A stretch of DNA of 64,000 nucleotides from Gossypium raimondii (GCF_025698545.1 NC_068577.1:44285250-44349249), one strand, 5' to 3'; shown: positions 1 through 12,435, numbered from the stretch's first letter. Program-made: numbers and translations. The notes: a model not told the origin generated them from the letters alone.

Positions 1-1273
1 CCACATATCTTATGGTTGATTTCATATATATCATGAACAAGTATACTAACTTGTGAGTTTGATGATGTTGTATAGGCTTATACTAAGCTTGTGGCATTGG
101 TTTTGGTTTATAATTATTTTATGAATTGTGTTATAGAAATGGCAAGTTATGTTTAAAGTTTATACGAGCTTACTAAGCCAACGTTGCTTACATAGTTTCT
201 TTTCTTTATTTTCTAGATCATCGGAAGCTCATTTTGGTTGGAAGCTTGTCGGAGACCTATCACACTATCCAGCAGTCAATTTGGTAGTTTTTGAGCATTT
301 TGACCAATGTTTATAATGGCATGTATATGATGTTTTGTTATGGTGTTTGGAGAATGTGTAAATGGTAATTTGGTATGTTTGTGCCTTGATCTTTATGTAT
401 GGTTGATGGACTTGTAATGCTTGTTATGTTAAACTCATTTGATCACTTTTAGATAATTGATGTGCATGGTCCTATGGTATATTGATGTTGGCTTGAAAGT
501 GGTCTTTTGTGATGTGTTTTAGGCACATAATGGAATTAGGTCTTCATGCTTGAAATAAGGTAATATTGACATGTTTAGGTAAGTGTAGTTTGCATGCAAT
601 TATGGTGCCTTTGAATGACATATTGGTTAGGTGAATTCGGTTGTTTGAAATGACATGTTTATGTATGTTTGGATGATATTTGAACCCCTTGATTGTGTGC
701 CCAAATGGTAAGAATGGTTAGGTAGGAAATGGTTTTGAAATGGCTTGATTTTAGGTAAATTTTGGGTTCACACAGCCGTGTGAGGCACACAGTCTGGCAA
801 CAGGACCATGTGTCATCTGAGGATTACTTAGGGTTCAAGTCAATGAGTTATACGGCCTAGCACACGACCTGGCACACGGGTGTGTGGGGAAACTTAGAGT
901 GTGACACGACCTGGCACAGGGCGTGTGACACGGTCGTATGACCTTACTTAATGAGTTACACGGGTGAGGACACGGCCGTGTGTCCCTTGTTCGAAAGTTA
1001 CATGGCCTGGGGCTATGTCACACGGCGTGTGACCCCTATTTTTCAATTTTTACAAAATTTTCCTAAACTTTCCAATTTGTTTCAAATTAGTCCTAATTTG
1101 CTTCCAAGCTATTTCTTAGGCCTCGAAGGCTCAATTTAGGGACGAAATGTATGATATTGAATGGTTTATGATATATTTATGTTATTAAATGTTATGATGT
1201 TTTAATATTTATGATTGTACGATAATACTTCGTAACTCTAATCCGGCGACGGAGACGGGTTCGAGGTGTTACA
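1..1273 (+). mobile_element. 3' portion of a long LTR (Ty3/gypsy-like), runs off the left edge
   Basis: The stretch ends in GGTGTTACA at 1273. From about 770 to 1035 it carries many short CACACGG / CCGTGTG words, the same style as the inserted LTR at 25951-30718, which also ends in GTGTTACA. No open frame of note is present. The start lies outside the window, so I cannot tell a solo LTR from a full element. The class (gypsy, long LTR) is inferred from this motif style, which I associate with cotton elements. Confidence 0.6.
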
Positions 1274-1559
1274 TATCCATGAACTTTTATGGGTAATTTA
1301 CAATCTCTATCGATTAGGGAGAAATTATTATATGACCACCTCGTTCGAGTCAACAACCTTGACTAGAAAAGAGAATAAGGAGATCATGCTTCTTATAGTC
1401 GAGGAACTACTTCACCCAAATGAATCACCTTCAGACATTGTATGATCATCATACTCAACACTTATCTCTTGTATGGGCAACATGTAGGCAACACTCCAAG
1501 TCATATTGAATCCCCTTGAGATCTCAAAAAAAAAAAACAACTAGCACTATGGTTACATC
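1274..1559. other. Spacer between LTR end and hAT element; no gene seen
   Basis: AT-rich sequence without a convincing reading frame. Together with 2794-3000 it formed one continuous stretch before the hAT insertion at 1568. Its origin is not recognised. Confidence 0.5.
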
Positions 1560-1567
1560 CAAATACA

Positions 1568-2785
1568 TAGGGGTGAGCAAAACTCGATTCGACTCGAAAA
1601 AATTCGAATTTCGAGTTAAACAAATCGAGTTATTCGAGTTAATCGAGTTATTTGAATCAACTCGATTTTTTTTCAAATTTCGAGTTCGAATCGAGTTGAG
1701 TTTTCGAATTCGAATAACTCGAATAATTCGAATAATTCGAATATCAAACTATAATATTTTACATTTTTACCCCAAACTCCCAAACCTTTTTACTTTTCCC
1801 TCAAAACTTTTACTCTTTCCCACTTTCCCCCCAAAACTTTTACTCTCTTCCCCTCCCAACCCCCCCATCTACCCAAAATCCATTTCCCACCAAAATTTTA
1901 CTCTCACATTTACTTTTTCTCAAGATTTTACTCCCCAAAACCCTCAAAACATTTTATTTTCCCTTAAAATTTTTACTCTCTCCCACTTTTCCCCTAAAAC
2001 TTTTATTCCCTTCCCATCCCACCTCTCATCTATCCCAAACCCTGCCCCCATCCAATTTTTTTTTAATATTTTCCCTCCAAAATTTTACTCCCCTATTTAC
2101 TTTCCTCAAACTTTTATTCCCCAAAACTTTTATTTTCCCCTAAACTTTTACTTCTCACCCTTTACTCTCAAATAAAAATCAAAATTATCTAAAGAAAAAT
2201 CACTAAACATAAATAGTAATAATTTTATTTATATCTACTATTTATATTATTAAATTAAATTTCACATTTTATATTATTTATATTATTGAATTGTTTAGTC
2301 ATATTGAATATTTATATTAAAATTGAATTATTAATTATGCCATAAAATATTCGTGTTAAAATTTTATATTGGTATCAATTTCACATTTTATTTTTAAAAT
2401 AACTTTTATTAAAAAATCATATTTTTATATTTAATATATTTTTAATTCCAAAATACATAGTGACAAGAATCAAGATAATTGAAATAACTAAGTAAGCAAA
2501 GAAGCTAACCAAGATATAAAAAATTAATAAATAAATTATGAGGTGATGAAAGTTAATAAAAAATTTGATTAAGGTGGACAAATTTTATTATGATGGGTAT
2601 AATGACCCAAAATTATTTTTTAAAATTTAACTCGAACAAATATATTCGATTCGATTCGAATTCCATCTCACTCGACTCGATTCGAGAAAACTTCAAATAA
2701 AGTTAAGATGATAAAATGATATTCGAAAACTCGATTAACTCGAAAATTTTTTATTCGATTCGATTCGATCGAATGCTCACCCCTA
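1568..2785. mobile_element. Non-autonomous hAT element with perfect 8-bp target duplication
   Basis: The element begins TAGGGGTGAGCA and ends TGCTCACCCCTA, a perfect 12-bp terminal inverted repeat. It is flanked on both sides by CAAATACA (1560-1567 and 2786-2793), the 8-bp target duplication expected of hAT transposons. The subterminal regions (1580-1745 and 2630-2775) are full of short TCGAGTT / AACTCGA and ATTCGA words in both orientations, likely transposase-binding or foldback sequence. The interior is pyrimidine-rich (1760-2165), then AT-rich. It encodes no transposase, so it must have been moved by an enzyme from elsewhere. The 219-codon open frame across the pyrimidine-rich part is low complexity and not a credible protein. 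Confidence 0.9.
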
Positions 2786-2793
2786 CAAATACA

Positions 2794-3100
2794 CATGCAG
2801 GAAACCTACCAAGCCTTAGTTACTCCTCAAAACACATGTTTGGAGGAGCAAATAAATCTTCTCCACTTGATGAAATTACTTTAAAATACTTTCAAACTAA
2901 CCAAAGAATCTTCTATGCTTCTCCTAAATCATCAAAACAATCTTAAACAATGCCATACGAAACCAACCTCCCCCTCCCCATTATGTATCTAATAAATACT
3001 AGAAAATAAGGAAATGGACAATTCCCTTTTTTTTTTTTTTGGGGGGGGGGGGAGAGGCTACTTTTTATTTAACGGAAAGAAAATGCCCCTAATAATGTGC
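2794..3100. other. Spacer to the SNARE gene with a T14-G12 homopolymer junction
   Basis: No gene is supported. At 3027-3052 a run of 14 T is followed directly by 12 G. The rest is the distal promoter side of the SNARE gene. Confidence 0.5.
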
Positions 3101-3305
3101 TAAACGACGCTGATGTTACTTCGGCTCTACGCTGTCGTTTAATTCCCCAATTCAACAATCAAAATTTCAACCAAATTCAGGAAATTTCAGTTTTTGTTTG
3201 GTTACTTATATTCAATCCAATCTCCCTCTCTTGACCCGATCTTTCAAGCTTTTCGTTTTCTTTGGGGTTTGATTAGCTGCTCATTCAATTTTACTTCTCC
3301 TCGTT

Positions 3306-4000
3306 GTAAGTTACTGATGAATTTTGTTTATTTTTCATTAAATTCTCATTTTATGCTATGGGTCTTTGTTTAATTTCATCGGAACTTGGGAATTTATTGT
3401 TGGGTTTTGCTTCAAGTTTCCTTCTCTGTCTTTATTTATTCTATTGAGGTTAATTCGATTGCTAAGTTTTTCATTTCTTTTATATCAATATTCATCCAGC
3501 TGTGAATAATTGAGATCATACCCTGTTCGAAAAAGGTTTTTTTTTTCTTAAAGTTTAATTAAGGTCTCTTAAGAACCCATTACATATGGATTTTTCTTTG
3601 AATTCGACTTATTTTAGCATGATCTAAAGGAAAAGCGGAATTCTGTCGGTGGCCCTAAGTAAAGTTAATTTTACAAGGTGAACAATTGAACATAATATGA
3701 TTGCTTAATTCTTTTTGGATTTTATTGATATTTATCCTGTTTTCAGTACAAGATCATATCTAGTTGTAGAAGAAATTTTTACTTTTTTTCTTGCGAGTAA
3801 TGCTCTAATTCTTCAACAGAAGCCGTTGTAGGGATAAAATAAAAGGGAAAGTTTCTTCTCATAATCATTCCTGGTTAATTTTGAAAGCTCAATTCAGCTT
3901 CTGTTAGCTCTTATTTGTTGTTCTTTCATTCTCTGATTGTGTGTATACTTTATGCTTTTTTGGTCCTTTAAATAATCTTTTAACCTGATTACCATTCAAG
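3306..4000 (+). other. Probable 5'-UTR intron of the SYP5 gene
   Basis: A good donor (GTAAGT at 3306) and an acceptor ending in CAAG at 4000 bracket a T-rich stretch, leaving a four-base leader before the ATG at 4005. The first, non-coding exon would lie around 3110-3305. This is inferred from splice signals only. Confidence 0.6.
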
Positions 4001-4004
4001 GTCA

Positions 4005-5687
4005 ATGGCAGCTTCATCAGACCCTTGGATAAAAGAATATAACGAAGCAGTAAAAATTGCTGATGATATCAATGGCATGATATCTGAAAGAATTTCCTTA
4101 CCTGCATCCGGACCGGAAACTCAGCGTCATGCATCGGCTATAAGAAGAAAGATTACAATTTTAGGGACTAGACTTGATGGATTGCACTCCCTTATGTCTA
4201 GACCTACTGGGAAGCCCTTGTAAGTCATCTTAATTGAGGTGCATTTGATTTTGATCATATGACTTCTGGGGTTTTAATATGTCAATTTGATGTTCTTTGC
4301 AAATTGAATATGCTATAGTATGAGGAATAAACCGTCTTTTTGTCAATGCTTCATATTTTTTGTCACAGAACAGAGAAGGAGATGAACCGTCGCAAGGATA
4401 TGGTTGCAAATTTGAGATCAAAAGCAAATCAGATGGCTTCTGCATTCAATATGTCAAATTTTGCGAACCGAGATAGCCTGTTGGGGCCAGAAACGAAGGC
4501 AGATGCCATGAGTAGAACGGTAGGTTCGGATAACTCTGGCCTTGTTGGTCTTCAACGACAAATAATGAAAGGCAAGTATTTTAGTTTCAAATGGCATCCC
4601 TGGTAACTTGTGAAGTGGCTTTAGTTCCTTTACTTATGAAGGTGTCTTTTTGAAGCAGAGCAAGATGAGGGTCTTGAGAAGTTGGAGGAGACAGTTATAA
4701 GTACAAAGCATATTGCATTGGCAGTCAATGAAGAACTTGATCTGCATACCAGACTCATTGTATTTTACTGTTTTTTTCTTCTATACACTTTTGCCTCTAA
4801 AATAAGTGCTTAGTGAAGATTACTCATCTTTTGTGAATTTTACATTATATGTGTGCTCCCTCTATGCAGGATGACCTGGACCAACATGTGGAAGTTACCG
4901 ATTCTCGCCTACGGGTAAAACACTTATAATTAATTAACATTTTAAATGCACAGCAGAATATCTTCCTTTTCTTTTTGTATGAAACAAAATCCAATGACTG
5001 CTGTTTAATATATTTATCCAGTACCCCTACTAGAGATGGGCATTCCTGTAAAGTGGTATGCGTCTCTTTTTTTATTTTCACTTCATGGTAATGAATTTAA
5101 GCCTCAGAATCTACCAAAACATGTCATGTGGTGGGAAATCTTTGGTGATGAATCTCGTCAGGGAGGAATGATAGAATTCATGGTCATTCAAGCTGTGTGT
5201 TTGAATAGATAAAGATCTCCTCAAGTAAACTAAGAATTAGATGACTTTTAACCACTGAATTATGTTAGAACCAATCTGTTTGTGTAGCATTCTTTGGCTG
5301 CTAAGACTTGAAGCAAATTAAAGCAAGAAGGAATGTCTGATAATGTTAAGAGTTTCCGTCCAAGGTGTGAGAAATGATGGATTATTTGCAATTTGCTTGT
5401 TCAAATGGATGCTTGTTTTTCCTTAACTGCTTAAAGTCTAGAAAAGTTTAACTTTCTAGCTCTTTAACACTATAAAATATACACACGAGTTTCCTAACAA
5501 AATGAAATTATACAATAATGGTGGATTCTAAGAATTATGTGTTCTTTGATAACAGAGAGTGCAGAAAAACCTGGCAATTTTGAACAAGCGAACAAAAGGT
5601 GGTTGTTCCTGTATGTGCATGCTGTTAGCTGTTATCGGTATCGTGGTTCTGGTCGTTGCCATTTACCTTCTGATCAAATACTTATAA
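4005..5687 (+). CDS. SYP52: SYP5-type Qc-SNARE (syntaxin of plants 51/52-like)
   Basis: Membrane-fusion SNARE of the prevacuolar, trans-Golgi and vacuolar route. The family forms a complex with Qa (SYP2), Qb (VTI1) and R SNAREs. Exons are 4005-4219, 4369-4571, 4659-4759, 4870-4914 and 5556-5687, joining in frame to 231 aa (Arabidopsis members are about 230). The N-terminus has the family opening SSDPWIKEYNEA and the conserved RRKITILGTRLD, then EKEMNRRKDM and NFANRDSL. The SNARE motif spans about 145-200, and a C-terminal membrane anchor runs to the end (...LLIKYL). Intron 2 (4572-4658) begins with GC (AG|GCAAGT); only this donor restores the family reading KEQDEGLEKLEE. Residue 169 is His (codon 4745-4747), where the family has the zero-layer Gln. 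The symbol is by resemblance; SYP51 is equally possible. Confidence 0.93.
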
Positions 5688-7015
5688 TACCAACGATTGC
5701 AAACAAAACAAGCTAGCCATTGTTGTATGTGGGTGTCGTGTGTGGAATTCGTTTTCAGTTATTGCCTCCATGTTGGGAACTTCTTATTTGGCTTTGTCCC
5801 ACTCCTTTTCCTTTTATTTTTTTTCGTTGAAGAAGCTGAGCCGCACGAAATATGTAAATTTACAAGTAATTTTAGTATTGTAGACAAATTTTAACTATCT
5901 ATCTTATGTTCTTCCTTTTGTTGTTGAATCTAAAGCATTGCCTGCCTCAGCCTGCAATATGGGCGGGGCTTAGCTCAATGCTGGATCCAGATTGGCCTTA
6001 AAACAAGTACAATAGGTTTACCTGAACATCTCCAACACTAACAAGGATGTCGAACTTCTCTAGCAACATTGGATTTGCTCGTATGATGTTGTTTGAATGT
6101 GTCATTATAGTCCATCTATATTTAATGAAATGATTGTTCATGAGTCAGGTTTGGGTCGGGCCTATGCATGATATTAACACACTTTATACTTGTTGAAATC
6201 CACCTTGACTCAAAATATGGGTGTAAAATTTTATTCAAGCCAATCCATATTTGTAAATGATTAATCCAAATTCATTTTAATTTCACTCATATTATTTTTT
6301 AAAATTTTAAAAATATATATATTTATATTCTTTTAATTCAATATTTAATATTTTTACTTATTGAAATTATACATATAGTCGTGTTAACATTTTTTAATGT
6401 TTACATCATAATGAGCCACGAAACCAATAGAATCTGTTTTAATTTTAAAAGGCCCAAATTTCATGACCCAAAATGAAAAAATAAAAACTAAACCAACTGG
6501 CCCAAATCTAAAAATAAAAAAGCCAACTCAAGTTACCCAGCCCACATACAAAAAGAATTAAAAAAACAAAAACAAAATCTAAAATTAACAATGCCGGCGG
6601 AAAACAGATCCAAAAGCAAATTGTAAACTAAAAGAACTAAAACCTGAAAATTTTCTTCACAGATTTACCTTGCAAGCAATTGAAAACCTAATACTTGATG
6701 CAAAAACATATTAGATTTTGATCATACGTTCTTTAAGAGTCAATGATAGAAGGTCTCCTTTTTTTCATTTTAAATCCAAAAATGAAAATCAGAAGAAAAT
6801 AAAGAAAGAATAACTCAAAGTGATTGAAGATGAATCAACAGGAGAGAATTAAAAAAGAAAAAGTTGATGTGAAGATGAAGAATACTCGTTGGGAGCCGTA
6901 GAGGAGAAGAATGTAGGTTTAAAAACTCTTTCCACCTTTATCAGTAAAATTAAGAGTAAATGTCGATTTCATGAAAAAATTGAAGGATATAAGTCAAAAT
7001 TTTGATTAAGAAAAT
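5688..7015. other. 3' UTR of SYP5 gene and AT-rich spacer
   Basis: The first few hundred bases after the stop are the likely 3' UTR. From about 6120 to 6560 the sequence has a GGTTTGGGTCGGGCC-like word and other repeat-like AT-rich sequence. No coding region is supported. Confidence 0.45.
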
Positions 7016-7019
7016 AGGT

Positions 7020-8460
7020 TAAACTTTTTATAAATATGACAAAAACACGTTAAAAGAAAAGTACTTTACGGAAATTGCTTTCTTTAATTAGGTATTATTA
7101 TGTTCATCATTAAATTCCAAGTTTGAATCCTATCTCAAGCACATTTGCTTTTTTTTTTGTTTTGTTTCAAGTTCTTTTGTTAATCTTTAATATTTAGTTA
7201 CTGTTTTTAATTAATAAACATTTTATTTTCAAATTTTATTTTATTTTAATTTATCTTTTAATTAATAATTCTTTTATTTATATAAATAAAATGATAAATA
7301 TGTAATTATATAATGAAAATAAATTTCATTAGGTTAATATAATAACTCCATTATTATGTAGTTATATAATGAAAATTATATATTTTTATAGATGCCGTTA
7401 TGTTAAAAATATTTTATTTTTGAAGAGTATCAGCTTTTTTTTCTTTTATATAATTTGTATATGTCAAATATTTATTTTTTCCACCTATATTGTGATAACG
7501 CTAAATTTTAATATTATAAAATCATCATACCTACATTGTAGGTGGATAAAATAAACATTTGACATATAAAACTATATATAAAGAAAAATAGATCAAAAAT
7601 TTAGTTGATGTTTTTAAAAGATAAAATATATTTAACATAAAGATAAATATCAACAATATATATTTTCATTATATAATTACATATTTATTATTTTATTTAT
7701 ATAAATAAAAGAGTTATTAATTAAAAAGATGGATTAAAAATAAAAATAAAATTAATTAAAAATTTAAGAAAAAGCTTGAAACAATATGAAATAAAAAATA
7801 CAAATGTGCTTAAGAGAGAAATCAAACTTAAGACTCAATGACAAAAATACTAACATTTGACCATCAAAAGAAAACCCATTTTGTAGAAAACTTTTTTTCA
7901 AAAAGCGATTTTCTCAAGACGTGCTTTTGCAACGTCTACGGAAAAACGACCTATTTCCCTAAACAATCAAAATTCTTATTTGTATCCCTAAGTTTTTCTT
8001 GAAATTGGCATAAATTTCTAATTTTAATATATATCTTCATTATATAACTACATATTTATTATTTTGTTTATATAAATAAAATATTTATTAATTAAAAAAT
8101 ATTTTTAACATAATGAAATATATCAAATATATTTTATTAGATAATTACATATTTATTAATTTATTTATATAAATAAAAAGTTATTAATTAAAAATAAAAT
8201 AAAAACTTGAAAATAACATGCTTATTTATTAAAAAATTAACTAAATATTAAAAATTAAGAAGAAAAAAGCTTGAAACAACAAGAAATAAAAATATTGCTT
8301 GAAATAAGAATTGAACTTAGGACTTAAATGATGAAAATAGTAATATTTGACCATTGACATGTCCAAAAAAGTATTATTTATAGAAAAACTATTTTTTTTG
8401 GCGTTTTTGTCACATTTATGAAAATTCTGCCTATTTCACTAAATAAGACCTATATTAAAA
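7020..8460. repeat. Cluster of three related inverted arms (foldback / MITE-like)
   Basis: An arm at about 7020-7330 recurs inverted at about 7630-7960, and a further related copy occupies about 8000-8450. All share words such as TTTATATAAATAAAA, a GAATCC/AACTTAGGACT stretch and an outer part with GACAAAAACACG or GGCGTTTTTGTCAC. No transposase is present. The family is not identified; long arms and no coding capacity suggest a foldback or MULE-derived element. Boundaries are approximate. Confidence 0.5.
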
Positions 8461-8489
8461 GTCAAAAAAGCACTTTTAAATGGGTTACA

Positions 8490-9500
8490 AACCCTTGCCA
8501 GCAAGTAGGTCTACATTCGCTCTTGAACTATTTTTTTTATCCATTTTGATCCCAAACTTTAAAATTGATACTTATTTAAGCTCATTCTATCAATGATAGT
8601 GAAAAAGTGGGGATAATGCAACTTTTAATTCCCGAACTTGACAAGTAAGTTCACATTGGCCTTGAACTTGACAATTAGGTTCACTTTGGTACCTACACTT
8701 TTTTTGTTTACTTTGGCACATAATCTTAACAATTAGGTCCATTTTAATCCCCAAAGAATGTCACATCATCACTTGAAAAATAAAAATATTTTAGATGATA
8801 ACATAGTACAATACCTTAATGTCATATTCAATATTTTAACAATTGAACTGATGGTTGAACATGTTAGACCACCAATTCTCGATTCAATTAGTTTGATCAA
8901 TTCAACCATCAGACCAATAATAATTAAATAAATAATTAAAATTCATAAAAATCTAAAAAGCCAAGTAAAACCAATTTTACATTTTATTTTTACTTTTTAG
9001 ATTTTTATGAATTTTAATTATTTATTTAATTATTGTTGGTTTGATGATCGAACCAATCAAACTGGTTGAATTAAGAACTATTGGTCTAGTTTGTTTAACT
9101 ATTGGTTCGATTATTAAACGTTGTATATGACACTTTGAGATTATGCCAAATCATCTTCTAATTTTTTTTTTTTTTACTTTTCAAACTTAGAGTGTCACAT
9201 TATCAAACTTTTAGATTTTCAAGTTTAAAGATTAAAATGAACCTAATTGTCAAGTTCAAGTGTTAAAAGTGAACTAAAAAGAGTACCAAGTACCAAAGTG
9301 AATCTAGTTGTAAGTTCAACACCCAATGTGAATTTACTTACCAAGTTTAAGGACCAAAAGTTACATTATCCCCTTTTTTTTTTAGGTCATTAACACAATA
9401 AACTTTAATGAATAACGATTTTCAAATTTAAGGGTCAAAATAGATAATAATAAAAAACTCAAGGACTAACATAGGTCGAAAGTTACATCATCCCTTGAAT
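8490..9500. repeat. Foldback element with nested long hairpin
   Basis: The outer arms are inverted relatives: left text about 8625-8700 (GGATAATGCAACTTTT, ACTTGACAATTAGGTTCAC) matches the reverse complement of about 9240-9375. At the centre is a 47-bp near-perfect palindrome (8914-8960 against 8993-9039, one mismatch by eye) around a 32-bp loop. No protein is encoded. The element type is not settled; a MULE-like MITE or foldback element fits. Confidence 0.6.
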
Positions 9501-9940
9501 AAAAATATAATAATTATTTTTTATAATTAAACCAGTTAAACCAAAACTAGACAGAGAATAGGAGACTCAACCGGTTCGATTTTTAAAACAAAACTCGCAA
9601 CTTCCCCTCTTCTTTGAAGTTTCCATAGAAATTCGTGTAAGTTAGCTCAGTAGCTTATCATGATCTTCCTAGCCACACCTTATTTCAAGAAAAATGAGCT
9701 ACGTAAATTGAATCCATGTGATAAAATTCACAAGCTCTTTATCTAGAGGCATTTCAGGTTCATGTCTTCATACTAGTTTGCTATTTAAACATGGACATAT
9801 CTACTTTGGACTACTAAAACTCATTAATTATTGAAGAGGCGCACAATCATTTAAAACAAATGGCAACTAAAGACTCATGAGCTTCAAGATCTTTACACAA
9901 CTAACAGCAAAAAGCAGGTAGAAAGAAGAGATCAGGGAAA

Positions 9941-12435
9941 TTAAAAGAATAGCCTTCGTTGAGATGATCCGGACGGAACAGTTGAAGGGGAAGATGGTTT
10001 GAGGGGTAAGGGTATCCCCTTTCTTTCATGTCCCCCTGCAACTTTGTCATTCTGTTTTGCAGCCTTGGGGTCAGTTAATAATGTCTTCTGAAATGACTGT
10101 GAGAAGCCTGTAGCAATAATAGTCACATGGATCTCCCCATTGTATCGGTCATCGACAACAGCACCAAATATGATGTTAGCCGAAGGATCAGCCAAACTAG
10201 TCACAACCTGAAAATCAACAAAAACTAATACAGATTACAAAAAGAATTTCTGGTTAATATCTACAGACTACAACTATATCCGAAAATTAGAAGTATATAA
10301 CATAAAATGCATGCATTTCAATTTCCATAAACATGATAAAATCGAATCAGCAAACAAGAAATCAATGGTTCCTAACAACATAATACCTGTGATACTCTAT
10401 TAACTTCCTGCAAGGTTATATCTTTTCCTCCAGTAATATTATATACCACACCAGTAGCAGACTGAATTGATGACCCAATGAGGGGAGCCAAAGTTGCTTG
10501 CTCTGCCGCTTCTTCTGCACGGTTTTTGCTAGATGAAACTCCTACCCCAAGCATCGCAGTTCCAGAATCTTTCATGACTGCCTTAACATCTGCAAAATCC
10601 ACATTCACCAATCCAGGTATCTGCAAAATGAAATGAAGAAATTTCAATAATAGACAAAACTCAAAACCGTAAATACTTCACAGGAATAACAATCATAAAA
10701 CCAAGTTTCAAATGGTTCGAGCATTTAATCATTTATGGCCAAGATGATAAATGCATCACCATATATATTCAATAGTTATTGCAAGACCAAAGGTCATGAT
10801 TGTTAACTGGAATGGTGAAGCTGAATCTAAAACCTCTAAAAAGGGTCCAATCTAAGAATATCTAGCTTGCATATGAGAGAATCAGAGACCGTGATTATAT
10901 CTGAAATTCCTTGTACACCTTGGCGCAGAACATCATCAGCAAGAAGAAAAGCATCTTGCAGAGGTGTCTGCTCATCAGCAATATCAAGCAGACGGTCATT
11001 GGGAATCACTATGAGAGTATCAACATTCTTTTGCAACTTTTCAATAGCCTCCAGTGCCTGCAAATATAGAGATAAAGACAATTATTTAGACATTAAAATG
11101 ATCAAAAGTTTAGCAGCACATCAACTTATTGACAGTTATAACATCCCCCACTATCCAGAGCATTGCATGGAGGAGTTAAATGGACATGCCTGCACAGTTC
11201 GTTTGCGTCCCTCAAAGCTGAAGGGATAGGTTACCACACCAACAGTCAAATAACCAGCCTCCTTGGCTATCTGAGCAACAACTGGAGCAGCACCAGACCC
11301 AGTGCCTCCGCCCATGCCAGCAGTTATGAAGACAAGATCTGAGCCCTTAAGAGCATTTGCAATGGCATCTCTAGATTCCTCAGCAGCTTGTTCACCCAAA
11401 AGTGGATTTCCACCGGTGCCTACATGTCAGTCAATTGATTCACATCATCAACCAAATATAAAGCGAAGTAAATAGCCCTACAACCAATCACAAGAAACAA
11501 GATGATGTTTCCATTGATCAAACAAGAGTGCTCGACCTAGTCCACGAGTCAAAAGCTCTCCAATCTGAAGTGGGTTCTCGGCAGCAGACTGTAATAGTGC
11601 TTGAGAATCTGTGTTTATTGCATAGAAATCAACACCCTAGTTCCAGAACAAAGCAACAATAACATCAGTAATTGCCTCCAAAATAAAAAAATAAAACATT
11701 GTGGCTATATTAATGTATTCAACACCTAAGTCCTTTCAATTATCATTTCCATTACCTTCATACATGCGGTTTAAATTCAACCTACCAAAATCTCAGTAAA
11801 AGGGACAACGAGAGACAAGTTTTTAGCTCACGTAGAACAAAGGCAAATTCACATATAAGCCATAAACTAATCATGAAAAACTAATTGTCCAAATGTCACT
11901 GATTTTGTACAAGGGAAAACTTGAAATTCTTAAACTCAATCTCCTAACTTCTCAAATTGACAATCAGAAGCCATCAAATCAAAATACAGGCTAACCCACC
12001 AGCAAAACCATTTCAAGTTTTTGAGTCCAAAAATGGGGAAATCCCCAACAATCCTCCATTTTTCAAATCTCAAGCTAAAACCACTCTGAAAAAAAAAACA
12101 TTCCTGAGTTTTGAGGCAAAAGAGCCCACAAAATTTCACAAAATTTGCAGACGTTAAACAAAACGCAAATGAGAAAGCTGAAAACCAACCTGTAAACCGC
12201 TACCAATCATTCGATTAACAGCATTGTTACCACCTCCACCAACACCGACCACCTTTATCTTGGCAGTTTCCATTGGAGCAAATGAACAGGCTATCCCTCC
12301 AAAACGGTGACGCGTCCTCAAAAAGCTTTTCTTCAATGAAATTTTTGAAGAAGAACGTAGTCTTGAAGAAAACAAAGAAGAAGAAGCGGTTATTGATATC
12401 AATTCCTTTGGGCTTGTTACTTGAAGTGTTGCCAT
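9941..12435 (-). CDS. FTSZ1: Plastid division protein FtsZ1, chloroplast stroma
   Basis: Tubulin-like GTPase that polymerises into the stromal Z ring with FtsZ2 to divide chloroplasts. Six exons on the minus strand: 12435-12190, 11636-11537, 11419-11190, 11057-10890, 10620-10387 and 10207-9941, giving 414 aa. Residues 1 to about 57 are a Ser/Arg-rich transit peptide. The core starts at [18 protein letters not shown]; the tubulin signature GGGTGSG is at 152-158, and the synergy loop NVDFAD at 254-259 supplies the catalytic acids. The C-terminus ends RRLFF as in Arabidopsis FtsZ1. The first ATG in frame is 12435. Intron 3 (11189-11058) starts with GC (CAG|GCATGT), the only choice that keeps [11 protein letters not shown]. 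All other introns are GT-AG. Confidence 0.96.

Noticed and set aside
1516-2175. 219-codon open frame
   Set aside because: It covers the hAT subterminal repeats and a pyrimidine-rich tract; the composition is Phe/Pro/Ser low complexity with no family features.
11186-11189. A GT donor a few bases inside FtsZ1 intron 3
   Set aside because: Using it shifts the frame against the conserved next exon; the GC donor restores the family sequence.
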